From Bretschneidera sinensis (Eukaryota; Streptophyta; Magnoliopsida; Brassicales; Akaniaceae): a stretch of DNA of 64,000 bases. Numbering within the stretch: position 1 is the first letter of the stretch; each line of letters begins with the position of its first letter. Under the pieces are notes generated by a model. That model was not told the DNA's origin and ran no database searches. It saw only the letters and a program-made list of their open reading frames with translations. The translations under genes and the position numbers were made by a program. This document shows, piece after piece, positions 47,485 through 60,042 of this stretch. The DNA is taken from assembly GCA_023935145.1 (NCBI GenBank), contig CM043700.1, positions 144,985,328-145,049,327 on the forward strand, in the 5' to 3' direction.

Positions 47485-50129
47485 TTCGGTAGGGACTGAT
47501 TTGTAAGTTTTATTTTCCAACTGTTAGTTTCGCCTCATCTTCCATTCGTTTTTGTAAAGCCAGTACTAATTAGTGACTCCTGTCAGATAATATCTCAGGT
47601 GAAGGAGCTATTTTCAGAGCTTGAACTACCTGAGTGTTGAAGATAAATTACAGGAGAGGTTTGTTACTAGTGTATCCCGATGTAGAGAATGGGCTGCACA
47701 GTTGAAAACAATAACTTTCACCATTCTGGTGTCATGTAAATATTGAAAAAGGAGGGTAAAATATTCATGACGCTCGAGTGTATAGTGCTTCAAGTTGTTT
47801 TATGAAGGTTATCTTGTATAGCACTGGTTATTCGTGTTCGAGTTTTGGCTGTAATTATTCTAGTAATGGGTTTACATCATTGTATTGTAGGTGCAGTGTA
47901 TATACTGCTGTAATCCTTTCTGGAAATACGTATATGCTAATTTAAGTTTTTCATTAATGTTGCAATGTATGGATGCTAATGGCATATTTAGTCAGTTAAT
48001 TCAGTTCAAAAGTCTGGAGTTTGTGAAAACAGTGCATTACAGCTTTTAATTCATAAATTTTATTGTTTTATTGTAGATGAGTTGGTCTCATTGAACAAAT
48101 GGTTCAATTCTCCAATTTTCGTTTTTGTTGTCCCAATGATTTCCGACTATTAATTACTAATCGGTAATAACGATCATAATTACAAAAAAAATAAACTTTA
48201 AATGTAAAATTTGAATTTTTTCTATTTAAAAATGAAAATAGGATTAAGTATTATATCATAAAATAAAAATAATTTAAATTTAATTTTGTTATTGTGACTG
48301 GATTCCGTGATTTAAGAGGAAAAATAAAAAAACTGACGTCGTGGCATAATTATAGCCACAAAATAGGAAGCTCGGATTTTTTGTCAACAAATCATTAAGG
48401 GGGAGAATCCGCGAATTAATGTCGTTTTCGCGTTAGATTCGCAAAATCTACGAATTTTATCCGACCCGGATTAGGCCTCCTAGCGGTTAAAGTGGACTAT
48501 CGGGGTGATTATGTTCCAGCCTCCGTTGAAGTAATATATAGATTTTTTTTTTGGGGAATAATGTGGTGCAGTCAACGCGCGGATAAGAATTTCAATTTTT
48601 TTTTTTTTATTAATGCAAGGAAGTGTCTTGTGTAAGACTATTGACCTTTGGCTTTGAGATTTTATTTTTTTTTTCCATCTTTTATCCCATATTAAAGATA
48701 TTTTATTTTTTTAATAATTAATGTACATATCATCAATTAAAAAAATCAAAAACTAAGATTTAATTTAACCACATCTTTTAAAGTAATTTTAAATTTTATT
48801 TTTATGCAAGACCTTTTTGATAAAATATACATTTGAGAAGAATTAAAGCTTCTCGTTTAATAATTAATCGACTTTGTTTACGATTTTTTTTAATTTTGAT
48901 TTAAACAAATTGATTTAAATGATGAAAGTTGAACATCAAACTTAAAATACTATTACATAACACACATACAAGTCCAATATACTATTGATGGGTTTTTGGA
49001 TAGGTTCGGGACATGAAAAAAGCTTCCTCCCCGATAAAGACCCGACACTCCCTGATCTGATGGAGACGAATTTGAAGGAGAATTTAACTTTGCGGGGAGT
49101 GAGGCAGATTTTTAGAAATCCCTTATTGAGACAAAGAAGTCACTCTTCAACCCAATTAGTACTCGAACCCGGCCTCAATTTCTATTAAGTTTTTATGAAT
49201 TATAAATATTTAATGTAGGATTGATAATTACGCAATTGTCTTTAATTATAGTAATAAAAAATTATGGATGAACATTTATTTTATATTATGATATTGTCTA
49301 ATAACGTTGTGTGGTAAAAGTTATTATTTAACTCTATTATGTAATTGAGATTTTTAATTAAAAAGCAAGATTAACAGAAAAAATGCTAGTATTTGTTAAC
49401 GAGGAATCTTCGTCCATGTTTGTAAATGGAGGTGAGGACAATGATTTAATATCCGTCAGATACGGGATTGAAGGACAAAAAAGTCATCGACAAATACGAA
49501 GACGATACTTCATGCTTCAACCATCCATAGATATGCTTAATGATTAAATTTCAAATTCATCAAAAATGGATTTTATCATGTTGCTTTAGAGTGGAAAAAG
49601 TTAAACAGCAAAAAAAGGACCCTATTTGATATTTTTTTTTTAAAAATTATGCTTTTGGCTTAAAAAAATCAAATATAATGTTATATCAATGATATTTATT
49701 AAAATTTCATTTTACATTTTCAAACAGTATATCTCACCATTTGTGACAAAAAAAGTCTACAAGTATGTATCATCCAAAATGAAATTCTACCGATAAAAAA
49801 AATTCAAAAACTAAATAACATATCGTTTATTAATACGAATGCAATTCATACAAATCCAACTGATAATCGAATTAATACATTAAAACACCATATTAATAGA
49901 TTACCGAATCCATCTAAATAATCATCAAAAGAAAAAGAAAAAAAAAAGAAGGAAACCCTAGACTCCTTTTTTTTTTTTTTTTTTGAGAAGCCTAGACTCC
50001 TATCTTTAGGACATCAACTTTAAGATATGCTACTAATTAAGTTCTCCTTTGCCTATGAAAAACCCAAAAAAGCCTTAACTTAAAATAGAGGATAAAAAAA
50101 GCTCTTTGTCCCTATGGAAAACTCCTAAA
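47485..50129. other. 3' UTR of the RVE gene and AT-rich intergenic region
   Basis: The 3' UTR probably extends to about 47960. 48985-49190 contains a phrase (gacccgacactccctgatct, ...actcgaacccggcc) that looks like a degraded retroelement end. No gene, RNA or intact repeat was recognised. Confidence 0.5.
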
Positions 50130-50896
50130 TTAATAATAATTCCAACCAGGAAAATAACCATAATTAATAGGCACAGGCTGGTTTGGATAGTTGTAGTAAT
50201 TTGGAACTGTATGATGGTAGTTATGGGACGACCAACCCCCATGATCATAACCATAGTAATTAGGCTCTCCATAATTGTAACTACCACTGCTATATGTATT
50301 GTTATGCTTTCCTGTCTTTATCCAACAAACCTCTATACCCTTTTTTGTTTCCCCAATCTTCTTCAGCAGTGTTTTAGGGTTTCCGTAACCCGTGACGTAC
50401 GCCATACCTTCTTCAATATCTATCGTGTACGCTGCTTCTACACAAATAATTCAATTCCACCCATCAATATAATGAATTAATTATTATAATTATTATTGAA
50501 AAAAAATTTAAGGGCTGTTTGTTTATAAAAAAAATAAGATAAATGACTTTTAGACACGATTAGGTCATTGTTTATCAATTTTTTTTTGATTTTTTAAAAC
50601 ATCTCAAACTTAAAATTTCACATAGATCAATCATATTTCACTATTTTAGAATAAGAAAAAAAATTATAGATTTCAAAATCTAAATAATCCATGTGATTGG
50701 TTTAATTAATTAAACAGAGTTTATATAAAAATTGCTCGAGAGAGACATATACCTTGGAGTTTCTTGACAAATTTCGTCAAAGATGAATGCCATCCCTCAG
50801 AATTGTTCTTTAATTTAAGTCCACAAGTCTGCAAAAGCATAAAACACATTAGATTAAGAACATAAAAGAAAAAATAATTAAACCATATATGTATGA

Positions 50897-50942
<46 letters not shown>

Positions 50943-50981
50943 AATTTAGTATTATTGTCTAACCACTTTCTCTGAGACCAT
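50130..50981 (-). CDS. HMA-domain protein without CaaX, Tyr/Asn-rich tail
   Basis: Three exons on the minus strand: 50981-50964 (MVSEKV), 50828-50753 and 50437-50130, joining to 133 residues. The HMA-type fold is seen as TCGLKLKNNSEGWHSSLTKF, VKKLQ, then EAAYTIDIEEGMAYVTGYGN and PKTLLKKIGETKKGIEVCW. The first Cys of the metal-binding motif is present but the second is not. The C terminus is a Tyr/Gly/Asn/Pro-rich stretch (NYYGYDHGGWSSHNYHH) ending GWNYY, with no isoprenylation box. The exon plan (tiny first exon, a 76-base second exon, single long third exon, same phases) is identical to the tandem HIPP genes 25 kb away, so they share an ancestor. It appears intact; metal binding is doubtful. 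A long (TA)n lies in intron 1. Confidence 0.78.
50899..50936. repeat. (TA)n microsatellite in intron 1 of the HMA gene
   Basis: Nearly perfect TA alternation of about 38 bases, close to the splice donor of the six-codon first exon. Confidence 0.9.
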
Positions 50982-52056
50982 CTTGAAGATGAATGAATAC
51001 TCTGCAATATTAAGAAATCAATGGGTGATATGATGAGAGTATACGGTGTTTAATATTTATAGAGAAGGTGCGAGTATTTTATCATATGCAAAAAAAAATA
51101 AATTTTTTCGCGAAAAGAATTCTTTTGTTAAATGAATCTTTTTCAAAAAAGGGAGGTGATATTGATTCTGACTCATTTTCCTTACAGAGTGAGCTAGAGA
51201 GGGATCTTTAGAATCATGGAGGAGTTCTTGGGTTGTTGATGATTAATTATGTTAAGTTTAAAAGATATGATTGTTCTCTGATATCTAAGCTCTGTATTGG
51301 ATCTAATATTCAATTAAGAGAATAAAATATGGACTTTTTTTTTCAATGGTAATTACTGATTTTGGAGGAAAAAGCAAGAAAGTGAAAGAGGGTAGAGAGG
51401 ATGAAACACTTAGGGCATGTTTGCATAGAGTTTTCGAAAACTCTTTTTTATGTTTGGCAAACAGTTTTCAAAAGTAATTTCTAAAACAGTTTTCAAAAGT
51501 AATTTCTAAAACAGTTTTCAAAATACTGGTTTTCAAAAACTATTTTCTGAAAACTCTAAATTGGTGTTTTCTGACATAATTTTCGAAAAATAGCCCTAAA
51601 ATCAGTGTTCACTTCTCTGTTTCATTCTTTTTCCATGGTATATAAAAAATATTAAAATTTTGAAAATAAAATAATATTAATTATTTTTAAGTATTTAGTA
51701 AATATGAGAAATAAAAATTAATATAGATTTTAAATTTAAACTCAAAGCTAAAAATAATTACAAGGTGTATCAAAACAGTTTTCAAAATAAAATTATCCAA
51801 ACAACATTTCATTGTTTTCTGTTTCAGAAACAGTTTTCGAATTACAGTTATCCAAACATGTTTTCTTCATAAAACTATTTTTAGTTTTCCAAAAACAAAA
51901 AACTGTTACCCAAACATGTCCTTAAAAATTGGAGCTTGGTTGTTGGGTTTTGAACTAGATGGGTGAATTTTTGTCAATTAAAGTATAAGAAAAATTATTG
52001 ACAAAGCTCCAATTATTTCTAAGTTAGTACTAATAGGGTCTTTCCTCCATAGCATA
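50982..52056. other. HMA gene promoter side and MITE insertion
   Basis: Upstream region of the minus-strand HMA gene. A TATA-like stretch (ttaatatttatagagaagg, minus strand CTATAAATATTAA) is at 51050-51065, about 75 bases from the start codon. The MITE at 51413-51921 follows. No gene. Confidence 0.5.
51413..51921. mobile_element. MITE copy B, PIF/Harbinger (Tourist)-like, 509 bp
   Basis: The ends are GGGCATGTTTG and the inverse CAAACATGTCC, with one mismatch, flanked on both sides by TTA (51410-51412, 51922-51924). That TIR and 3-bp TTA target pattern is typical of PIF/Harbinger MITEs. There is no coding capacity. The interior contains a short tandem (acagttttcaaaagtaattt) and aligns with the copy at 41422-41892. 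Confidence 0.85.
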
Positions 52057-52225
52057 TGGCGCAGTGGTAAGTTCGGTCTTTGAGATAGCGGTGACCTTGT
52101 AAAGTCTCGGGTTCGAGTCTTGCCACTGCACTGCATATCTTGCGATTTACATCCTCCACAGGGTTTTAGGACAAAGATTGTGGGGACGATCGTAATGGTC
52201 CGTTATAAAAAAATAATAATAAGAT
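52043..52225 (+). mobile_element. tRNA-derived SINE
   Basis: Contains pol III box A (TGGCGCAGTGG, 52057-52067) and box B (GGTTCGAGTCT, 52110-52120) about 42 bases apart, then a non-tRNA body ending in an A-rich aaaaaaataataataa tail. It does not fold as a real tRNA. Target duplications were not found. Confidence 0.75.
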
Positions 52226-54532
52226 ATTCCTTTTAAAAAATCTTTTTGATTAATTAAAGATTATATTGGTTTATTTGGTTTTCTGTCCTAACTGAGTTTT
52301 GTTAAGTGGATCCTTTGAAGTGAAAACCTATTAAGAAAATTAAATAAATTAATCGTAGTCTTTTATAAAAGATGTTGTTAAAGAGCATTTGAACCAAGAT
52401 TTTTTTCAATAATTGAGGAGAATTTTTAGATCATCAATATATTATATGCGAAGGAAAAAAAAAATCTTTTTTAGATATTATATTTTTTTCTATGTTTGCT
52501 TTCGCCATATTTTTTCGTGATTTGAGGATCTGGTCAATGCTAGTATTTCCAATAGCAAATCAAACGTAAGCAAAAAAAAAAAAAAAAAAATTTGCATAAC
52601 AAATAGTGCTTTGCGTTCATAGTTTTCCACAACACTTAATGAGAAGCTTTAATTCTTCTCACATAATTCTATAAAATAAAATCTTCTCACATAAAAATAA
52701 TTTTTTAATATAAAATAAATGATGAAAACTGAACTTTATATTATTATATTTGCTTTCGATTGTTCTATACACATTGTGAATATATTGAGTTGAAATTGCG
52801 ATAATGGATTCATGATCGGATGTTCGATAGTGAGTCCTTAAAAATGTTTTGAGTTAGCTTTAAGAGAGCTCATTAGTCAGCCTAGTAATATGATTATCGG
52901 ATATTGAGATAATTAAAATGATGATGTTGCTCAATTTTTTTTTGGGTAAAGTTCGCTTGGTATTGTTGTCGTTTTTGTTTTTTCGTTTTTGTTTTCAAAA
53001 GTATGTGCTGCATGGTAACTTTTAGTACCAAATATTACCAATTCCCACAAGTTGTGATCGTGTTATCACAAATTGTAATATAACTACTCGAGATATAGTT
53101 AAATGTCTTTAACCATGTAATGTACCAGTCTAATGTATAGAATTACCACGCAAGTTAAAAAATTTTCTTACCACATATAATTTTAGGAATAAGTGTTGGG
53201 GATTTAGTGTCGATTAGACAATTGCTACATTGCAACCATCAAAATTATGTGCTTATTCTCCATCAATATTAAGAACAGAAACAGACTCCTCTGGAGAACT
53301 TCCTTATGAATCTCACTTTCAGCTTCTCTTTGATTTATTGGGTGTGCTCGGTATTTTAACAAGAGGGATCATATTTTTTCCACTAAGGGGATGTGGAGAG
53401 TTAGTGTCAACGTCTACAGTAGGGAGTTAGTGTCAACTAGACAATTACTATTTTACAACCATCAAGCTTTTGGGGTGGTTGAGTCTCACACTTTTTTTCG
53501 AGAATGTTTGGGTTCAATTTTCCGAGATCATTAACTTTGGATAAATTGTATTTAACATCTTTAAGGTTTAAATTTAATTTCAATAACATCCTCCACGTTC
53601 TAGAAGTTGCAACATCCCCATTCAATTGACATTCTTCTGTCCCACCTAAGTCACAAGCAGCTTTATAACCCTAAAATGGATTGACAATGTGATAACAAAG
53701 GGATGAGATATTTTACCTCAAACCTCACCATAATTTATTTAGAAAAAAGTTATTTTTTTTTTATAAGTGATTTAGAAAGAGGGATTTTAAAAACTGATGA
53801 AATCATGCGAGGTCATGTGACTAAACGGGGTGTCACGTTGAATCCAGATAGTTATCCGCCTTTCCTGCCATCCCACACCTCTTCTTGTCAAAGAATAAAG
53901 ATATTCTACACTCAAGTTGTCCACCTCAAATAGACACCCACACACAAAATTTAAAAGTGCTAGAAAAGTCACCCAAAATTACTAGTGATTTCCCTGGAGT
54001 TACATGTGAACCTTCCAAACGGAATTGGATGTCTGAATAGTGTGGCCATGACCATACTTAGGTCTAGTTTAAAACTAATTCAAAGTCAAAGCTTTTTTTT
54101 TTAAATTGACCAAAAACTTAATCAAATTGAATCAAATCTTATTAAATTTCATTGAATAACAATTAAACATCAATTAATAAGTGGTTTGATTTGACTTGAT
54201 TAAGTTTTATTAAATTTTAAAAAATAAACTCCAACTTAAAATTGGTTTTAAACTGGACTCAAATATCGCCTATATGAAATGCACCTCTTTTCCTAAATGG
54301 CAGTTGTATAGTGAAATGATCAATGATTGAACAAATTCAACCAAGGTGCCAAAAAGGGTAAAAGGTAAAAACATTCCTTTGTTCTCATTTTTTCTTTCTT
54401 TGTATCGATCTATATCTCCACCGAAGTACCAAAGGCAAACACTAACTGAACATACAAAATGCTTAACATTCTATCTTCAATCAAATCCACCTAAAACTAT
54501 ATCAATATCTACAACACTGAAAGCATCGACCC
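52226..54532. other. AT-rich intergenic region
   Basis: A duplicated phrase (gttagtgtcaactagacaat) occurs around 53205, 53399 and 53426, and long A/T runs are present. A degenerate inverted pair (ttaaaactaattcaaagtca near 54068; aaattggttttaaactggac near 54239) may be a decayed MITE. No gene is supported. Confidence 0.45.
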
Positions 54533-54728
54533 AACTGTGTACCTTTCAAATTGTCTAAAGTCTACCGTCCATACGAGAATCCCTTGTGTTTCTGTCTGCC
54601 AAACATTCGCTTGCCACGGCCAGCCACAGTAACTGTGTACCTTTCAAATTGTCTAACGTCTACCGTCCATACGAGAATCCCTTGTGTTTCTGTCTGCCAA
54701 ACATTCGCTTGCCACGGCCAGCCACAGT
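54533..54728. repeat. 98-bp tandem duplication spanning the stop codon of the eIF4E-binding-type gene
   Basis: 54533-54630 and 54631-54728 are nearly identical (both from aactgtgtacctttcaaatt to the cagccacagt phrase). The gene-proximal copy encodes the last ~22 codons and stop at 54660. The distal copy lies in what should be the 3' UTR. Confidence 0.95.
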
Positions 54729-57700
54729 GAGAGGATGCATCTGGTTTGCTCTCATTTCCATCTCCAAAAGCTGAGCGAGTGCAGCTTGGTTACTGATTTG
54801 ACCAACACTCAGATCTAAAAAGACCAAATATGAATAAAATGAAATTACAAACCATTCTAACCGTATGCTCGATTCCAAGCAATAACACATACTAAAAACA
54901 GAAAAAAAATAACTTACTAACTTGATGAAAAATTTAAGTTCAAAAAATTCAAGGACAGTAGGGTGCGCTCTACCTGGAATTGGCAGTTTAAGGCCAGCAT
55001 AGTATTGTTGCTGATAATTTGGAGAAAAATTATGCATTCGGTTGATGGGATAATCTGTAAATGCACCTCCTGACATACCATATAGTTCGTGAGAACTAAA
55101 GTCGCCTGGAACAAGCATGTGCTGTATCGGTGGATGATTGACAGGATCATTGAACCTTGTAGGTGCAGCATGAGAGTGCTGGAAGGGAGAAATAAGCACG
55201 TTTGTAGGAGAATGCTGGAGAAGATTTGGATTATAAAGATAGGTTTCTGAGTCGAACTTGACTTTAGAACTCATTTGAGCTCTCTGAGAATCTAAAGGAT
55301 GGAAAACTGGGCTCCCTAGATCATGGATCTGTGGGTAAGGTTGCTGTAAATGGAAATTCTGGTAAGTAGTGTCCAAGCCCATCACATTGTGAGAACTATG
55401 GAAAGAAGTAGGATCTTCAGAACTGGGTAGATCAGATCTTTTATCACCCAGGCCAATGCCAAAAGCCCCTAGCCTCTCAGCAATATTAACTGGTGAAGTT
55501 GAGTGATTACCAGCAGCCAGAAACATAGAGTCTTGTGGAAATATGGTGCCTTCAACTGTAATCAAACTGTCCTCATCTGGTAAACAAATTTCATCAACAA
55601 AATTAGCCTTTTCACCAGAACCTCCGACATAACTGAGATTTGGTTTGCAAGTCCAATCCTCTTCAAAATCCTTGGGATTTCCTTTGTTTGAAATCTTAAG
55701 CAAACTACAATCATTTCCAACTCCATGGAGTTTGTCTGAGAACCCCATGTTTAACTTTGAAGATGGTTCCAGATCCGTTATGCCCGCCATGCGTAACAAA
55801 GAAAAAAGGCGCTGAGACTCATCAAGATCATTAGGAGAATTTGGCTGCCTGTCTTCTGTACCACTAATGCGCCAGCCTTTCACCAAGAGAGGCTTTGTTG
55901 AATGATTTTCATCGAGCTTTGGCAGCTTAGATTCTTTGAAATCCCCACAAGTAAGAACTCCTGGAGTCACATTTGGTTTATTAAAACTATAGAGTTGCTC
56001 AGAGATTTCATCTGTACCAGCAGCATAGATAGACTTCTTAGGCTTTTGAGCAAGTTCATTTCTTCCGGAAGATAAAATTGCGGAGGTCTGCACGGTGCCT
56101 TGTTCATTTGAGACTCTACACACTTGAGATCCGCCTTTCTTGTCACTACATGAGATGCTGCATACTGGCTTCTTCTCTAGACAAATATGGATAATTATAA
56201 TTTAGTTTTCTCTATAAAATAAACCTCCAATTCAGAGTATTAAAGTTTACAAGACAGAATCCGAATTATTCTAATTACAGTGTTAAGTGAGTGGGTTGGG
56301 TGGTGGGGAAGAGATCTCAGTTTTATGTATCCATAAAATCATACCTCCCTCGACAAATTGACCAACCACGTCAGAAGAATGTAACATGGGGCTCTTGATC
56401 TGAACTGCTTTAACATCACAAGGCTGGTAAGGCAATGAAAATAAGGTCATCAGACATTGCATATAGATTACCATTCAAATTTATAGAAGTTGTCAAAACC
56501 AGAAATTTTACTCAAGAAAATAAAATATGAGCAGGCGAGCAAAAAATATCTATTTACCAATAATATAATCTGAAGATAACAATATATTATCTAATCAGAC
56601 TTTCATAGCGAAAAATTGCTAAAGACAAGTTTAAACAAAGAAATTTATGCTCTTTCAGACATAACGAACATGGAAATACAGATATTTGTCATTATCTTAC
56701 TCTTATGCTATATTCTCATTTTTCTAAAAGTCTATTCTATACTTTAGATCCAAAACCACATATAATGCATAAACCTTTGCTGTGTTGAGTGTCAACAGTG
56801 GGCTATGACTTGCATTATGAGAGGATAAATATGTCTGCCTCTACTTTTTTACCATAACCATTGATTTGTGAAGCACAAAGAACTAATACTGGCAATTCCA
56901 GGCAAATAACTGTAAAATGTAGAACAAGGCATACAAAGAACCTTGCAGACATTGAATTTTTTTTTTTTTTTTAAAAAAAGAAGGGCGAGGGAAGAATAGT
57001 AACATGCTAGGAATGATATCTATTCCTTTTGTTTTGTGGTAGTGGTATTGTAAAGGATCTAATTGTTTTAACAATTCATTCCCTGAAGCAAGACTTTCTA
57101 AACAATATGAATTTAGGTTTGCAACAAAGGATATGAAAACCATATAGGTATCAATAAAGATGTGGCAAGGGCTCCAAGACACCGATAGTAGTTTGTACTA
57201 CCTTAGCCAATAAATGTCATAAAAATAGGGATGAGTGGCAGCCTTCAATCTAAGTGATATCAATTTGAAATTTTTATTTAAATTACCATATAAGAATATT
57301 TGTAAAGCATAAATTGGTGCAGCAGATTTTAATGCTTCTTCAGGAAGCCATACTCAAATTTTTTATGTAAACTTTGTGTCATGTGTTCCAACAAGTGCAG
57401 TGATTAATTACCTCTGATACCAAGGATTGTGCCAAAAAATTTGTTCCAAGATTGTCCTCTAAGGATCTACATCTAAAATCGGGGGGTAATAGTTGTCTGG
57501 ATGCAGAGGTCTGTGTGGTAAAGTTATGCCCCACAGAATCGCTTTTTGGAGCTGGAGATGCCACAAATTCCTCGGATTTATTGCATTTGCTCAAAATCAT
57601 CTTACTATTTCCAGAATTGCCCGGCAGGATGGGGATGCCTGGGTCCAAATTTTCTTTGTGCTCATCACAAGCTGTCTGCTGCTCCTTCCTCATCAGTTCA

Positions 57701-60042
57701 AATGAATCTGAGCAGAGAGAGTTGATCACTTAATTGTCAGAAAACCATAATGTCGGAGGAAGGAACACACGGCAACGCAAAACCACTTCAAAGACAACTC
57801 TAGGAAGGAAATTTTACCTCTTCTCCTTCTTTCCTCCTCTGCTCTCTCATGACTCAGATGCTCACAAGGACCAAATGTTTCATGATTATGAAAGTCAAGA
57901 TTCGCTGTCCCTGAGTGAGGTTTTGCCTAAAGAAATGGAAACAATGATATTCAAATCAGTTCTCAAACGGTATTTTAAATCATTCCTCATCGCCTTGACC
58001 AAAAACCAATGAGCATCCTTTAATATTCCCCAAAATTAATCATATGAAGCAAATGAAGGTCCTACTACATGCTACAAATGTGAAATATTGACAATACCTT
58101 AGAGAGGTGTGGAGGCCGATAAGGTTCAGGACTTTTGTTGAGAAGATACTGACCGTCACCCCAAACCATTGGAGCTGAAGAGCCAGATACAGATCCATGC
58201 GCTTTGGGAAACACACTAATTCCCGAAAGCCCATGTTCAGGATTTTGCCTCGAATGACGAGATAGATTGCCACAAGATCTACCAGAATCTGCACCATAAC
58301 ATGAATGGTTCAGTAAGCCACAAAACTCGGTGAGACGTCAACTTATACTAGTATTTACCAACAATGCGACAACCAAGAGATTTACAAGGAAATCTTATCC
58401 GCGTTTACATCATGTTTGGATTAAGCAATTATATGACATTGTTAACCTTATCAAAATATAGAGGGCATATAACATGCCAACTCCATATCTCCTGGCCTCT
58501 TGAACAGCAACCAGGTACGCTTTACAGAATAATACTCTCTGATTTGGTGCCCCAAGTGCATTCCATAACTAGGCAACACAAGTGCTTTACTCAAAACCAC
58601 TACCAAAAATTAAAATCCTAGTCTCTTGGCAAAACAGAGGCCCACATTCCATTGCCAGGCATCAGAAACAGAAACTGCAGCCTTTTACAAGTGCCATCTT
58701 TGAAGTAATAAAACAGTTCTCAAAATGGCATGAAGGGGGAGCGACCAATGCCAGGAGAATCCCCTTGGGTGCATCAACATTATACCTTTATCAGCAGAAA
58801 AGTTTCAAAACCTTTTATTTTATGACCAATTTAGGTTATGGTGTCTTGACCATGTGTTTCCTCTTTAAAATCCATATCATGATGGATCAGACAAACCTGA
58901 AATTCTTAATTTAAATTCTGAATCAACATAATAAAATCAGTTCAATAAAGCCTATTCCGAACTGCTTATAGACATAAAAAGGGTGTTTTTCCCTTTCCCT
59001 ATAACTCCATGTTCTCACAGGAGCTTCTTCTTACTAGTGCATACTAGCACCTTCTATAAAGCTTGCTCTGATACATTTACATTCTCATCTACAGTGTCTA
59101 CATAAGTTGCAAAAAGCTCCATGTGCATTCAGCCTTCAGGTGCAGCTAGCTAAACATGTAGTAACATTTCCACCCAGATACCCCGCATTAAATTTCATTC
59201 CAAGTATGAATATCACTCAGAAAAACCTCATACAGTATCTATCTAAGAAATAAATTAGACAATAAAAGGGGAAACAAACAGGAAATATTATGCTAACATT
59301 ACATTTTTTATCAGTATAATACTGCATTACATTCAAGAAAACAAAACAATACCTGAATCATGACAAGATTGCCATAAACCAGTTGAATAATGATTGAGTT
59401 CACTATGTCAAGGGGCAAAAGAAATCAAATTAGGAGCAATACAGTCAAAGATGCAGCAAGAATCCACCAGTAAGAAACGTAAACATTAAAAACAGAAAAA
59501 CAATATGTTTAGCCTGGTCTTACCGTATTATCGACTTGTCAAGACCTTTCGGTAACTTTTTGCATGCATCCAACTCAGCGAAAGACAAAATAAAATCACT
59601 GGTATATGAAATTTTTGAGACTCTGTAGAGATAAATAACATGAAAGCAATAATTATCCATACAAAATGAGTATTTAATGAGAAAATAAAGAGTAAACAGA
59701 GTATAAATATCGGAACGTTTGGCTCTTCCTTGTTTGCGTCCTTAGAAACCAAAACCTCAACTTAATATAAACTTCGATTTCTTTATTTGGGCCAAAACAA
59801 CAAGAAGAGTACCAATTCATAAATCTCATTTCATTTTCTTGTCTACATTTTCTCAGCAACCAAACCTATGATCTTATCATGAATATTCCACAAAAATATA
59901 ATCACTAGCTTAAAACATAAACAACTATGATAATTTAGAGGGGAGAAAAGATAAAAGGTTAAATTTACTTGAGAAAATCTTGAGTATTATCATCCGATGT
60001 CGACTGTGTCACTGAACATTGATCCTCACTTTCTGGTCTCAT
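54660..60042 (-). CDS. CBE1-like eIF4E-binding protein family member (At4g01290-related)
   Basis: Nine exons on the minus strand: 60042-59969, 59622-59524, 59402-59353, 58288-58098, 57926-57818, 57707-57412, 56423-56345, 56176-54974 and 54814-54660. They join in frame to 751 residues. Near the N terminus is SYTSDFILSFAELDACKKLP, matching the plant cap-binding-protein interaction motif YxxxxL-phi, but with Ile at the Leu position (residues 31-37). A charged helix AEEERRRR followed by DSFELMRKEQQ (~167-185) is the second conserved block of the family. A long low-complexity region rich in Ser, Asn, Pro and His follows. The end (ALAQLLEMEMRANQMHPLTV, then a GRGKRMFGRQ basic tail) may bind RNA. 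CBE1 associates with 5'-cap complexes and affects cell-cycle transcripts. This protein is shorter than Arabidopsis CBE1, so it may be a paralogue. The start Met is the first in frame. Confidence 0.68.

Noticed and set aside
52057..52130. A true tRNA gene
   Set aside because: Boxes A and B are present, but the spacing is wrong, the acceptor stem is unmatched and an A-rich tail follows; a SINE fits better.
54586..54774. Plus-strand frame over the 98-bp duplication
   Set aside because: Antisense shadow of the CBE1-like last exon and its duplicate.
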